From: Xylanimicrobium pachnodae JCM 13526 = NBRC 107786
Lineage (GTDB): Bacteria > Actinomycetota > Actinomycetes > Actinomycetales > Cellulomonadaceae
Assembly (NCBI GenBank): GCA_001592145.1
Contig: BCWJ01000001.1
Location: 248,001 to 312,000 of the forward strand
Direction of reading: 5' to 3'
Length of the DNA stretch: 64,000 nucleotides
Part shown: positions 1 through 7,663 of the stretch, piece after piece
Numbering within the stretch: position 1 is the first letter of the stretch
Layout of the letters: every line of letters begins with the position of its first letter
The notes under the pieces: model-generated
The model's database searches: none
What the model was told of the DNA's origin: nothing
The model's input: only the letters and a program-made list of their open reading frames with translations
Program-made: the position numbers and the translations under genes

Positions 1-681
1 CTCGGCCAGCGTCCCGTTCGCGATGATGGTGCCGCCGTGCAGGATCGCGATGCGGTGCGCGAGCGCCTCGGCCTCGTCGAGGTACTGGGTGGTCAGCAGG
101 ATCGTGGTGCCGGCGTCGGCGAGGTCCCGGATCGTGGCCCACACCTCGAGCCGACCCTGCGGGTCGAGCCCCGTGGTGGGTTCGTCGAGGACGACGACGG
201 AGGGCGCGCCCACCAGGCTCATCGCGATGTCGAGGCGGCGCTTCATCCCGCCCGAGTAGGTGCCGGAACGCCGGTCGGCAGCCTCGGTCAGCCCGAACCG
301 CTCCAGCAGTCCGGTGGCGACCCGCCGTGGCTCGGGCACGCGGCGCAGCCGGGCGACGAGCTCCAGGTTCTCGCGGCCCGTGAGGATCTCGTCGACGGCG
401 GCGAACTGGCCGGTCAGGGAGATGGTGCGGCGCACGGCGGGCGCGTCCGCGGCGACGTCGTGCCCGGCTACGGTGGCCGTTCCGGCGTCTGGCCGCAGCA
501 GCGTGGACAGGACGTTGATCGTGGTCGTCTTGCCGGCGCCGTTGGCGCCGAGCAGCGCGAAGATCTCGCCGCGCTGCACGGTGAGGTCGACGCCGCGCAG
601 CACGACGTTGTCCCCGAAGGACTTGCGCAGGCCGGAGACGGTGATCGCGGGCGCCGTCGTGGAGGTCGTCGCGGGGGTCAT
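1..681 (-). CDS. Daunorubicin-resistance-type ABC transporter ATP-binding protein (3' end cut by window)
   Basis: Nucleotide-binding subunit of a DrrA-like ABC exporter, acting at the inner face of the membrane. I translated the minus strand from the ATG at 681. It shows Walker A (GANGAGKTT), the Q-loop (LTGQF), the signature YSGGMKRR, Walker B (VVVLDEPTTGLDP) and the switch region TTQYLDEAE, the last being typical of DrrA rather than of importer ATPases. About 227 codons are visible; the frame is open to base 1, so the C-terminus lies outside. The ATG overlaps the stop of the DUF4097 gene (ATGA), so the two are translationally coupled. The permease is presumably just beyond the window. The substrate cannot be told. 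Confidence 0.93.
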   Translation of the reverse strand, partial: MTPATTSTTAPAITVSGLRKSFGDNVVLRGVDLTVQRGEIFALLGANGAGKTTTINVLSTLLRPDAGTATVAGHDVAADAPAVRRTISLTGQFAAVDEILTGRENLELVARLRRVPEPRRVATGLLERFGLTEAADRRSGTYSGGMKRRLDIAMSLVGAPSVVVLDEPTTGLDPQGRLEVWATIRDLADAGTTILLTTQYLDEAEALAHRIAILHGGTIIANGTLAE

Positions 682-1538
682 GCTGCGGACTCCGGGCGGC
701 GGATGACGATGTCGCCGTACGACGTCGTCGCGTGGATCTCGGCGGTGGGGCCGGTGTCGGCACCCGGGCCCTGGGTGGGGGTGAGCTCGTTGCGGACGTG
801 CCCGGACGACGTCGCGGCGTCCACCCAGGCGGCGGTGCCCTCGGGCACGCCGACCTCGACCGAGCCGTAGGCCGTGCGCAGGGACGCGAGGCCCGAGGTC
901 AGCGCGTCGACGCGGATCCCGCCGCTGCTCGTGCGGGCCTCGACCGTGCCCCGTGCCTGCCCGACGACGATCGCGCCGTGCGAACCCGCGACGCTCAGCG
1001 TGCCGTCCAGCGTGGTGACCGTGACCTCCCCGGCGGAGGACTTGACGGTCGCCTGGCCGATCACCTCGCGCAGCCGCACGGATCCGGCGCTCGCACGGAT
1101 GTCGGCCGTGCCGGTGACGCGCCCGACGACGACGCTGCCGGCGGAGACGTGCAGGTCCAGGCGGGCGGCCTGCTCGATCGACGCGTTGCCCGCAGGCAGC
1201 GTGGCGGTGACGGCGTCGAGCGGCCCGCGCGCGTACAGCGGACCGGCGGCGAGCCTGCCGCTCAGGGAGCTGCCCGTGGGCACCTCGACGGTGACGTCGA
1301 CGCTGCCCTTGGGCCCGATGACGAGCTTGCGCAGCGACGCGGGGCCGGCGACGGTCAGCACGTCTCCGGCGAGCTGGACGGCCACCTCCTGGGCGAGCCG
1401 GACGTCGCTCGCGCGGCCCGGGTGGGTGGGGGAGATCGTGACGACGGTGTCGTCGCGCTCGGAGGCGACGACCTGGACGGTGCCGGCGAGCTGGTCGAGG
1501 GCGATGGTGACCGGCCGGGGGGCGGGGAACGTGGGCAT
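678..1538 (-). CDS. DUF4097 family beta-strand-repeat protein
   Basis: A 286-residue protein starting MPTFPAPRPV. Most of it alternates hydrophobic and small residues with recurring Ser/Gly turns (SAGSVVVGRV, SSAGEVTV, SSGGIRVDA), the pattern of the DUF4097 right-handed beta-helix family. There is no signal peptide and no membrane segment. The ATG at 1538 has a good AGGAG ribosome site about 7 bases upstream, so the longer in-frame extension upstream was rejected. It is the middle gene of an operon: a ribbon-helix-helix protein upstream and an ABC ATPase downstream with a 4-bp overlap. The association with ABC exporters recurs in actinobacteria; the molecular role is unknown. Confidence 0.85.
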   Translation of the reverse strand: MPTFPAPRPVTIALDQLAGTVQVVASERDDTVVTISPTHPGRASDVRLAQEVAVQLAGDVLTVAGPASLRKLVIGPKGSVDVTVEVPTGSSLSGRLAAGPLYARGPLDAVTATLPAGNASIEQAARLDLHVSAGSVVVGRVTGTADIRASAGSVRLREVIGQATVKSSAGEVTVTTLDGTLSVAGSHGAIVVGQARGTVEARTSSGGIRVDALTSGLASLRTAYGSVEVGVPEGTAAWVDAATSSGHVRNELTPTQGPGADTGPTAEIHATTSYGDIVIRRPESAA

Positions 1539-1567
1539 GGTGACTCCTGAGGGACGGCGGTGCGCGG

Positions 1568-2089
1568 TCAGCGCACCCAGCCGGTGAGGTGGGTGCCGCC
1601 GGCGGCTCGTCGGCTGCGCGGGGGTGCGGCGGGGCTCGGGGCGAGCGCGGTGGCGACCGCGCGGACGAGCCACGTGTTGACCGAGACGCCTTCGGCGCTC
1701 GCCGCGGCCTCGACCTGGGCCTTGAGGTGGTCGGGCAGGCGCAGCGTGGTGCGGGTCGTGGCGGCGTCGTCGGCGTCGCGGGGCGGCGGTGCCGGGGCGT
1801 CCGGGGCAGCGGTGGGCGCGGTGAGGGTGGTCTCGGGCTGCGCGGTCTCGGGCAGGGTGACCACGAACTCGGGGTCGCCGCCGCGCAGGCGCACGTCGAC
1901 CGAGCCGGGGGCGAGGTCCGCGGAGATCTCACCGGCTGCGCCGGACAGCGCGTCGAGCAGCATCAGGCGCACGGCGGCGTCGAGCGGTGTGGCGAGGCGT
2001 CGCGCGAGCTCTCGGGTCTCCTCGTCACCCAGGTCGGCCGCCTGGGCCAACCGGCGCTGGAGGTCGTCGACGTATCGGGTGAGGTCCAT
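1568..2089 (-). CDS. HicB-like ribbon-helix-helix DNA-binding protein
   Basis: A 173-residue protein beginning MDLTRYVDDL. The C-terminal third (TTRTTLRLPDHLKAQVEAAA, then a helix of VNTWLVRAV type) is a ribbon-helix-helix/HicB-antitoxin DNA-binding unit. The N-terminal half is a helical and beta region with a Pro/Ala/Asp-rich linker. I take the ATG at 2089 rather than 2119 because the latter would start inside a perfect inverted repeat likely to be the operator. It leads the operon with DUF4097 and the ABC ATPase. It is probably an autoregulator rather than an antitoxin, because no HicA-like toxin is adjacent. Operator binding is inferred. Confidence 0.72.
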   Translation of the reverse strand: MDLTRYVDDLQRRLAQAADLGDEETRELARRLATPLDAAVRLMLLDALSGAAGEISADLAPGSVDVRLRGGDPEFVVTLPETAQPETTLTAPTAAPDAPAPPPRDADDAATTRTTLRLPDHLKAQVEAAASAEGVSVNTWLVRAVATALAPSPAAPPRSRRAAGGTHLTGWVR

Positions 2090-2099
2090 GACGCCATGA

Positions 2100-2140
2100 T
2101 GACACCAATCTGGTGTCACCGCAAGCCATCGATGGTGTCA
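2100..2140. promoter_or_regulatory. Probable operator: tandem TGACACCA palindromes
   Basis: A perfect inverted repeat TGACACCA-atc-TGGTGTCA (2100-2118) lies just upstream of the ATG at 2089. A second TGGTGTCA copy lies at 2133-2140, 22 bp from the first in the same orientation and joined to the 10-bp palindrome CCATCGATGG. The spacing is about two helical turns, as expected for cooperative ribbon-helix-helix dimers. The site probably serves the adjacent regulator. Confidence 0.6.
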
Positions 2141-2167
2141 CCGCCGGCGGGCCGGCCCGGGCGCACG

Positions 2168-2201
2168 AAAAGCCGGACCCGCCCCTCGGGGCAGGTCCGG
2201 C
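2168..2201 (-). terminator. Rho-independent terminator of the septum-formation-like gene
   Basis: Arms GCCGGACC (2172-2179) and GGTCCGGC (2194-2201), with further pairing in the loop. On the minus strand the stem is followed by a TTTT run. It lies directly downstream of the gene ending at 2225. Confidence 0.75.
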
Positions 2202-2224
2202 CGGGTCCGTCGCGTGGCAGGGCG

Positions 2225-3121
2225 TCAGGGCGTGACGACGGCGCCCGTCCAGCTCGACAGGTCGTCCTCGACGGCGATGCACGACACCTCGGTGTCCCCG
2301 AGGCTCCACGACTCGTCGGTCGGGTAGTAGTACACGTACGTCGGCATGGTCAGGGCCGAGCCGTCGATCAGGGAGGCGGGGAACTGCGTGCCGCAGAACT
2401 CCTCCGCCTGGGCCACCACCGCGTCCTCGCCCGGGTACTCGGGTGCGTCCACCGACTGGGCCGCGTACACCTCGCCGTTGTGCTCCTCGGCGCAGTCCAC
2501 GTCGAGCGGGGCCTCCTCGGTGCTGAGGTCGGTCGGGATCTGCAGGCAGGTACCGGTCGCCCAGGTGGGCGGCATCCCGAGCAGGTCGTCCAGCGCGCCG
2601 GCGTCGTCCTCGGCGTGCCGCTGCGACTCGGTAATACCGTCACGGATCGCGTCGCGCGCCTCGTCGCTGTTCCAGACCAGAGCGACCAGGGCGAGGAAGC
2701 CGATCAGGGCGAGGGTGCCGAGACCGCCGAGCACGATGCCCGCGATCGCCAGCCCCTGCCCGGAGCGGCCAGACTTCTTCACGCGGTTCAGGCCCACGAT
2801 CCCGAGCACGAGGGCGACCGGCCCCGTGCCGATGATGCCCGTGACGAGCGCGGCGATCGAGACCCCGTCGGTGCCGACGGGCGCGCCCGCATACGGGTTC
2901 GGCGACTGCGGGTACGGCGTCGGCGGGTACGGCGACTGCCCGTACGGGGGCTGGCCATATGGGGACTGGCCATACGACGGCTGGTCGTAGGGCGGCTGCA
3001 GGGAGGGCGACGGCTGCGACGGGGCCGGGGTCCCGTACGGCGACTGCGCGGGGTCCGGGTCCCTCGGCGCGTACGGGTTGGACGCCTGGCCGGGATCCGG
3101 CGGGGTGAACGGGTTGCTCAT
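2225..3121 (-). CDS. DUF4190 / septum-formation domain membrane protein
   Basis: A 298-residue membrane protein. The first ~85 residues are a Pro/Tyr/Gln-rich cytoplasmic tail with repeated PPYGQSPY-type units. Two hydrophobic helices follow (ALVTGIIGTGPVALVLGIVG and GLGTLALIGFLALVALVW) in a DUF4190 arrangement. The C-terminal domain has a GTCLQIP...VDC...HNGEVY pattern with paired cysteines, as in the actinobacterial Septum_form family. The start at 3121 has GGAG upstream (GAAGGAGCACC-ATG). It is monocistronic with its own terminator. A role near the division site or cell wall is family-based inference. Confidence 0.8.
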   Translation of the reverse strand: MSNPFTPPDPGQASNPYAPRDPDPAQSPYGTPAPSQPSPSLQPPYDQPSYGQSPYGQPPYGQSPYPPTPYPQSPNPYAGAPVGTDGVSIAALVTGIIGTGPVALVLGIVGLNRVKKSGRSGQGLAIAGIVLGGLGTLALIGFLALVALVWNSDEARDAIRDGITESQRHAEDDAGALDDLLGMPPTWATGTCLQIPTDLSTEEAPLDVDCAEEHNGEVYAAQSVDAPEYPGEDAVVAQAEEFCGTQFPASLIDGSALTMPTYVYYYPTDESWSLGDTEVSCIAVEDDLSSWTGAVVTP

Positions 3122-3281
3122 GGTGCTCCTTCGTCGGTGCGCCGCGCCGGGTGGTCGGCCGGTCCAAGCATCGCAGAGTGGAACCCTCAGATTTGCTGGT
3201 TCACCCCGTGGAACACGAGTCGCCATGGCGTCGTCGGCGGCTCCGGCCGAGACAGCGGCCCGCGGTGGCGCCCGCTGCCCG

Positions 3282-3287
3282 TAGACT
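3282..3287 (+). promoter_or_regulatory. Probable -10 box (TAGACT) of purSQ
   Basis: TAGACTGGC sits 53 bases before the purS GTG. The same TAGACTGGC, followed a little later by CGCGCAC, occurs before purL at 23669, suggesting matching promoters for the two gene sets that build the same enzyme. No convincing -35 box is visible. Confidence 0.5.
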
Positions 3288-3339
3288 GGCCCGCGCACAC
3301 CCCCCTTCCTCTCGCGAGAGATTCATTCGAGGAGCCCCC

Positions 3340-3600
3340 GTGGGACGCGTCGTCGTCGAGGTCATGCCCAAGCCCGAGATCCTGGACCCCCAGGGCAAGG
3401 CCGTGGTCGGGGCGCTGCCGCGCCTCGGGTTCACGCAGTTCACCAGCGTCCGCCAGGGCAAGCGGTTCGAGCTCGAGGTCGACGGCGACGTCACGCCCGA
3501 GATCCTGGCCGCCGCGCAGCAGGCCGCCGAGACCATGCTGAGCAACCCGATCATCGAGGACGTCGTCCGCGTGGTCGACGCGAGCGAGGTCGGCGCCTGA
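3340..3600 (+). CDS. purS: Phosphoribosylformylglycinamidine synthase subunit PurS
   Basis: Small structural subunit of FGAM synthase, bridging PurL and PurQ in the fourth step of de novo purine synthesis. It has 86 residues, the usual size, beginning [19 protein letters not shown] and containing the family segment [14 protein letters not shown]. The GTG at 3340 follows a GAGGAG ribosome site; the longer frame from 3151 lacks one. The stop overlaps the purQ start (TGATG), so subunits are produced in coupled amounts. In this genome purL lies 20 kb away, with purF and purM a further 18 kb on. Confidence 0.96.
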   Translation: MGRVVVEVMPKPEILDPQGKAVVGALPRLGFTQFTSVRQGKRFELEVDGDVTPEILAAAQQAAETMLSNPIIEDVVRVVDASEVGA

Positions 3601-4331
3601 TGGTGGTCTCGACCGGCTCCGCCGGGGCGGCGGGTGCCCGCATCGGCGTCATCACGTTCCCCGGGACGCTCGACGACCGCGACGCGCTGCGCGCGATCCG
3701 CCTGGCCGGTGCGACGCCCGTGCCGCTGTGGCACGCGGACGCCGATCTGCACGACGTCGACGCCGTCGTCATCCCCGGCGGGTTCTCCTACGGCGACTAC
3801 CTGCGCGCAGGCGCCATCAGCCGCTTCGCCGCGGCCATGACCTCCGTGGCCGACGCCGCGAACGGCGGCCTGCCCGTGCTGGGCATCTGCAACGGGTTCC
3901 AGATCCTCACCGAGGCGCACCTGCTGCCCGGGTCCATGGTGAAGAACGACCACCTGCACTTCATCTGCCGTGAGCAGACCCTGGTGGTCGAGAACAACAC
4001 CACCGCCTGGACCACCGCGTACGACGCCGGGCAGCGCATCACGGTGCCCCTCAAGAACCAGGACGGCCAGTACGTGGCCGACGAGCGCACGCTCGACGAG
4101 CTCGAGGCCGAGGGTCGCGTGGTGTTCCGATACGAAGGCTGGAACCCCAACGGCTCACGCCGCAACATCGCGGGCATCACCAACGAGCGCGGCAACGTCG
4201 TCGGCCTCATGCCGCACCCCGAGCACGCCGTGGAACCGGGATTCGGTCCCGACTCGGCCCAGGGTGCGCGCAGCGGCACCGACGGGCTGGGCTTCTTCGC
4301 GTCGGTGCTGTCGACGCTCGTCGCTGCCTGA
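3600..4331 (+). CDS. purQ: Phosphoribosylformylglycinamidine synthase subunit PurQ (glutaminase)
   Basis: Class I glutamine amidotransferase subunit that releases ammonia from glutamine for FGAM synthesis with PurL and PurS. It has 243 residues. The nucleophile is Cys97 in LGICNGFQ, and the His/Glu partners are in the C-terminal MPHPEH motif. The oxyanion segment [15 protein letters not shown] is intact. The start codon shares one base with the purS stop. The last three codons run into a 7-bp tandem repeat that supplies the stop codon. Confidence 0.97.
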   Translation: MVVSTGSAGAAGARIGVITFPGTLDDRDALRAIRLAGATPVPLWHADADLHDVDAVVIPGGFSYGDYLRAGAISRFAAAMTSVADAANGGLPVLGICNGFQILTEAHLLPGSMVKNDHLHFICREQTLVVENNTTAWTTAYDAGQRITVPLKNQDGQYVADERTLDELEAEGRVVFRYEGWNPNGSRRNIAGITNERGNVVGLMPHPEHAVEPGFGPDSAQGARSGTDGLGFFASVLSTLVAA

Positions 4332-4374
4332 CGCCTGACGCCTGACGCCTGACGCCTGACGCCTGACGCCTGAC
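4326..4374. repeat. Seven tandem copies of a 7-bp unit (GCCTGAC)
   Basis: GCCTGAC is repeated perfectly seven times, starting inside the last codons of purQ and continuing into the gap before the convergent coiled-coil gene. Because the unit is not a multiple of three and holds TGA, it places stop codons in all three forward frames. It is a likely strand-slippage (VNTR) locus. Confidence 0.95.
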
Positions 4375-4394
4375 GCCCCGCGCCGGGCCGCGGG

Positions 4395-5840
4395 TCACGC
4401 GCCGGTGGGCGCGGCCTCCGGCGCGGGGTCGGTCCCGGGCGCGACGTCGACGGCCGCCTGGGCGGGCACCGGGGGCAGCGGCTCGACGACCGTGTCGTTG
4501 AGCAGCGCGCGGATCGCCGCCAGCTGCCCTTCGAGCTCCGCCTTACGCATCTCGATCTCGTCGAGCTCGGCGCGGGCGGCCGCCAGCGTGCGGGTGGTGT
4601 CGGCGTGCGTGCGGGCGAGCATGGCCTGCGCGTGCAGGTCCACCTCAGTGCGCAGCTCGGCGACCTCGTCGCGGGCATGCCGTCGTAGCTCGTCCGCCTC
4701 GGCACGCGCCTCGGCAAGCGCGCGTTCGGCCTCCTCGCGCGTGCGTTGGGCCGCGGCAAGGTCGGCATCGCAGCGTCGCCGTGCGGAGGCCATGATCTCG
4801 GCCGACTGCCGCTGGGCGGCGGCCACCGTGTGCTCGGCGTCGAACCGGGCCGACTGCAGCTCCTGCTCAGCCTCGTGCCGTGCGTCGGCGCGGGTGTTGT
4901 CCGCCTCGGCGACCGCGGCGGCGATCAGGCGCTCGATGCGCTCGCCGAAGCTCAGCCCGATCTCCGCCACGGGCACCGGGACGTCCTCGTCCGCGACGCT
5001 CGGCGCGGGCTCGTCGATGTCCCCGGCCTCGGCCGGCACCGACGGCACCGCGTGGTCGAGCGGGACCTCGAGCGGGTCCGCGTGGTCGAGCGGGACCTCG
5101 AGCGGGACCTCGTGGTCGAGCGGCACCTCGAGCGGGACCTCGGGGTCGATCGGGGAGGACCCGAGGGGGTCGGCGTCGGCGGGCGCCTGCTCCACCTGCT
5201 CCTCCTGCTCGACCTGCTCCTCCTGCTCGACCTGCTCCTCCTGCTCGGCCTCCTCCGCCTGGCCGGCCGTCGTCTCGACGATCTGCGCGGCTTCCGCGGC
5301 GGGCAGGTCCGCGTGCTTCGCGAACGCCCGGGGAGCGAGCGGCTCGTCAGGCTCGACGGGCGCCCAGCTCTCGTGCGAGGGGAGTACGTCGACCGGCGTG
5401 ACGGCTTCCCCGGTCTCGACCGAATCGATGATCACCGTCGCGTCCAGCGCCGTCGTGTCCGTCGCCGTCGCGTCGATTACTGCCGCGTCGTCGGTGAGGG
5501 GTGCGGGCGCAACAGGCGCGACCCCGGCGGCGTCGGGCGCCGCCACCGTGCCGATCGTGCGGGGCAGCCCGCCGAGCACGGCGCGGCGTTCCGGGGCGGC
5601 CGCGGTGCCCTGGGCGGCCTGAGCATCCTGGGTGGCCGGAGCGGGGATCACCGGCGCGAGCGGGGCGGCGGCGGGCTCGGGTGGCTGACGGCCGTCGATG
5701 ATCGCGTCGAAGTCGGGTACGGCGGGCGGCGTTCCGGCCTCGGCGGCAGGGGAGGCCCACCACGGCTGCGGCACGGAGTCCGCCGGCGCGGCGTCGTCAG
5801 GCCGGGCGTCGTCCCCGGACTGGTTGCGGAACCACGGCAT
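4395..5840 (-). CDS. DivIVA-like coiled-coil protein with acidic low-complexity repeats
   Basis: A 481-residue protein. An acidic, Ala/Pro-rich region fills about residues 10-270 and includes repeats of EEQVEQ and of EVPLDH/DPLEVPLDH type. A long Ala/Glu/Arg coiled coil follows (from GERIERLIAAAVAEAD to roughly residue 455) and resembles DivIVA/Wag31-type scaffolds without their conserved N-terminal membrane-binding segment. The ATG at 5840 overlaps the upstream stop (TGATG); a GTG at 5843 is possible, since GGAGG lies upstream of both. Its upstream partner is a shorter paralogue, so the two may form mixed filaments. The polar or division role is inferred. Confidence 0.7.
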   Translation of the reverse strand: MPWFRNQSGDDARPDDAAPADSVPQPWWASPAAEAGTPPAVPDFDAIIDGRQPPEPAAAPLAPVIPAPATQDAQAAQGTAAAPERRAVLGGLPRTIGTVAAPDAAGVAPVAPAPLTDDAAVIDATATDTTALDATVIIDSVETGEAVTPVDVLPSHESWAPVEPDEPLAPRAFAKHADLPAAEAAQIVETTAGQAEEAEQEEQVEQEEQVEQEEQVEQAPADADPLGSSPIDPEVPLEVPLDHEVPLEVPLDHADPLEVPLDHAVPSVPAEAGDIDEPAPSVADEDVPVPVAEIGLSFGERIERLIAAAVAEADNTRADARHEAEQELQSARFDAEHTVAAAQRQSAEIMASARRRCDADLAAAQRTREEAERALAEARAEADELRRHARDEVAELRTEVDLHAQAMLARTHADTTRTLAAARAELDEIEMRKAELEGQLAAIRALLNDTVVEPLPPVPAQAAVDVAPGTDPAPEAAPTGA

Positions 5841-6628
5841 CACTGATGGCCTCCGGCGTGCTGGGTGGGGGCGGGCGCGGGGCTGCTCAGGCCCAGGCTC
5901 CGTCGCAGCGTCTCGAGCTGGACGGCGATCTGGTCACGGCGCTGGGTCAGGTCACGCACGGTGCGCTCCGCGTCGGTCTGCACGCGTGCGACCTCCGTCT
6001 GCGCCTCGGCGATCAGGCTGGCGGCATGCGCGGCCGCCGTCGTCGTGACCTGTTCGGCGTCGGACTTGGCGTGGTGCCGGATCTCGTCGGCCTCGGTGCG
6101 GGCCGCGGTGAGCAGGGCGGCGGCCTCGTCGCGCAGGGCGTGTGCGCGGGACTCGATGCGGGTGGCCTGGGTCCGCGCCTCCTCGACCAGGCGGTGGGCC
6201 TTCTCCTGGGCGTCCGCGATCGTGGCCGCGGCGTCATGCTCGGCACGGCGGCGCTCGTCGCTCGCGGACTGCAGGGTCTCGCGCGTGAGCTGTTCGGCGG
6301 CGTCGGCCGCGTCGCGACGCGTCGCCTCGGCGGCGTCCCGGCTCTCGGCGAGCAGCCGTTCGGCCTCGGCCCGTGCGGCGGTGATGGTGGCGGTCGCGTG
6401 GACCTGCGCCTCGCTGACGGTCATGTCGGCGTCCCGCCGTGCATCGGTCAGCAGGTGCGATGCCTTCGCGCGCGCCTCGGCGACGGCGTCGGCCGCCTCC
6501 GTGGCTGCCAGGGCCACCATGCGCTCCATGCGTTCGCCGTACCCGCGCCCGTCGTGCTCAGGTGCGCCGTGCCCGGTGGGGGCCGTCCGTGCCGAGGCGG
6601 GGGGGCTGGCGACGATCCCGTCGGTCAC
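5840..6628 (-). CDS. DivIVA-like coiled-coil protein, paralogue of the downstream gene
   Basis: A 262-residue protein that is almost entirely Ala/Glu/Arg-rich coiled coil after about residue 35. It contains GERMERMVALAATEAADAVA, matching the start of the coiled coil of its neighbour (GERIERLIAAAVAEADNT). The GTG at 6628 is chosen for the GGGAG site 6-8 bases upstream; the longer frame to 6835 reads through the promoter region. The two genes are coupled by a TGATG overlap, pointing to a tandem duplication and joint function. There is no signal peptide and no membrane helix. The function is unknown; a cytoskeletal or scaffold role is inferred. Confidence 0.68.
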   Translation of the reverse strand: MTDGIVASPPASARTAPTGHGAPEHDGRGYGERMERMVALAATEAADAVAEARAKASHLLTDARRDADMTVSEAQVHATATITAARAEAERLLAESRDAAEATRRDAADAAEQLTRETLQSASDERRRAEHDAAATIADAQEKAHRLVEEARTQATRIESRAHALRDEAAALLTAARTEADEIRHHAKSDAEQVTTTAAAHAASLIAEAQTEVARVQTDAERTVRDLTQRRDQIAVQLETLRRSLGLSSPAPAPTQHAGGHQ

Positions 6629-6942
6629 TCGTGCTCCCAGGTTCTCCGGGCCGGAGGTCCCGGCACCAAGGCACCACGCTACCGGCCAGGGGGGCGGCGC
6701 CCGCGCGGGCTGACGGCCCGGTTGGCGCAGATGGGCGGCAGCGTGCGCTCCCTGCTCGGCGACCTGGCGCGTCGTGCTCCGGCATGGCACGCGAACGATC
6801 ATGAGCGCACACTGGTGTGACGCGAACGGCACCATTCGCGGCAGCCGAGACGCTCAGAATGCGCCCGCTCGGACTCGTGACGTGCGGCGGTCGCGAGGAT
6901 GGGTGCTGAGGTCGCGGAACGCCAATCCTGTGGAGATCACCG
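6629..6942. other. Divergent intergenic region
   Basis: Separates the coiled-coil pair (minus) from the unknown gene at 6943 (plus) and must hold both promoters. I see no clear -35/-10 pair, no long palindrome and no convincing small gene. Confidence 0.5.
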
Positions 6943-7644
6943 ATGACGATGATGGAGAGCGGCGCCCCGGCACCGGACACCACCTATGTGGCCCCGCGGA
7001 TCGTGGTGATGGACGTGCCCCGTCCGTTGACGACGTTCTGTGAGTTCACGGTGACGGGCCGCGTCGCCGGGTCAGAGGTCGACGGGGCCGAGGTCGAGGT
7101 GTGCGCCGCCGGGGTGACCCGCACGGGAGTCGTCGCCGACGGCGTCTGGGCGGTGGCCTTCGAGGCCGGCGCGCTCACCCACCGGCACGTGGGGGTACGT
7201 CCCATCACGGGGCGGGTGATGGACGCGAGCTTCAACTGCGCCGAGGCGACCCGGTGGGTGACCATCGACGAGTTCGTCGAGGGGTACGTCCACGTGGACG
7301 GTGGGTTCGAGGTGACCGGCGGCGCCGAGTCGGACGGCGAGCTCATCGCCACCGGCGAGCTCGCGCTCGGCACGCACGAGCAAGGCCGTGGTCTCGAGGT
7401 CGCGCTGGTGCGCGCGGGCCGTGATGCAGCTCCCGCGCCCGGGGCGGCCAGGGGCACGGCGGACGAGTACGAGACGGTCGTCACCGGTGCCGTGGAGCCC
7501 GGCTGGCACCACGGCGAGTGGGTGGCCCGGCTGCCGCTGCGAGCCGTCCACGCCGGCACGTACCGCGTGCGGGCGCGCCTGGTGGACTGCGCCGCGGCGA
7601 GCCTGACGCGGCAGATGGTCGGCCGACCCTTCACCCTCGGCTGA
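6943..7644 (+). CDS. Unrecognised protein with two Ig-like beta domains
   Basis: A 233-residue protein I do not recognise. It has no signal peptide and no membrane helix. Two regions (about residues 20-90 and 105-230) alternate charged and hydrophobic residues like small Ig or transthyretin folds; the second ends with GTYRVRARLVD, a common last-strand pattern. Three cysteines occur mid-chain. Starts at 6943, 6949 or 6952 are possible; GTGGAG lies upstream of 6943. It is a single gene, convergent with metZ and separated from it by a short hairpin. A similar-looking 'CAAGVTRTG' turn suggests carbohydrate-binding-like folds, but this is weak. Confidence 0.6.
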   Translation: MTMMESGAPAPDTTYVAPRIVVMDVPRPLTTFCEFTVTGRVAGSEVDGAEVEVCAAGVTRTGVVADGVWAVAFEAGALTHRHVGVRPITGRVMDASFNCAEATRWVTIDEFVEGYVHVDGGFEVTGGAESDGELIATGELALGTHEQGRGLEVALVRAGRDAAPAPGAARGTADEYETVVTGAVEPGWHHGEWVARLPLRAVHAGTYRVRARLVDCAAASLTRQMVGRPFTLG

Positions 7645-7661
7645 CCCGCCCCGCGGGCGGG
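7645..7661. terminator. Short GC hairpin between convergent genes
   Basis: CCCGCCC-cgc-GGGCGGG between the stop at 7644 and the metZ stop at 7664. It has no T-tract, but its position fits a shared terminator. Confidence 0.5.
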
Positions 7662-7663
7662 GC

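Noticed and set aside
1568-2089. Toxin-antitoxin module (HicAB)
   Set aside because: The HicB-like domain has no neighbouring HicA-type toxin; the gene leads a DUF4097-ABC operon.
3797-4768. Frame containing tandem SGVRRQA repeats
   Set aside because: It is the minus-strand reading of the 7-bp DNA repeat and purQ; not a protein repeat.
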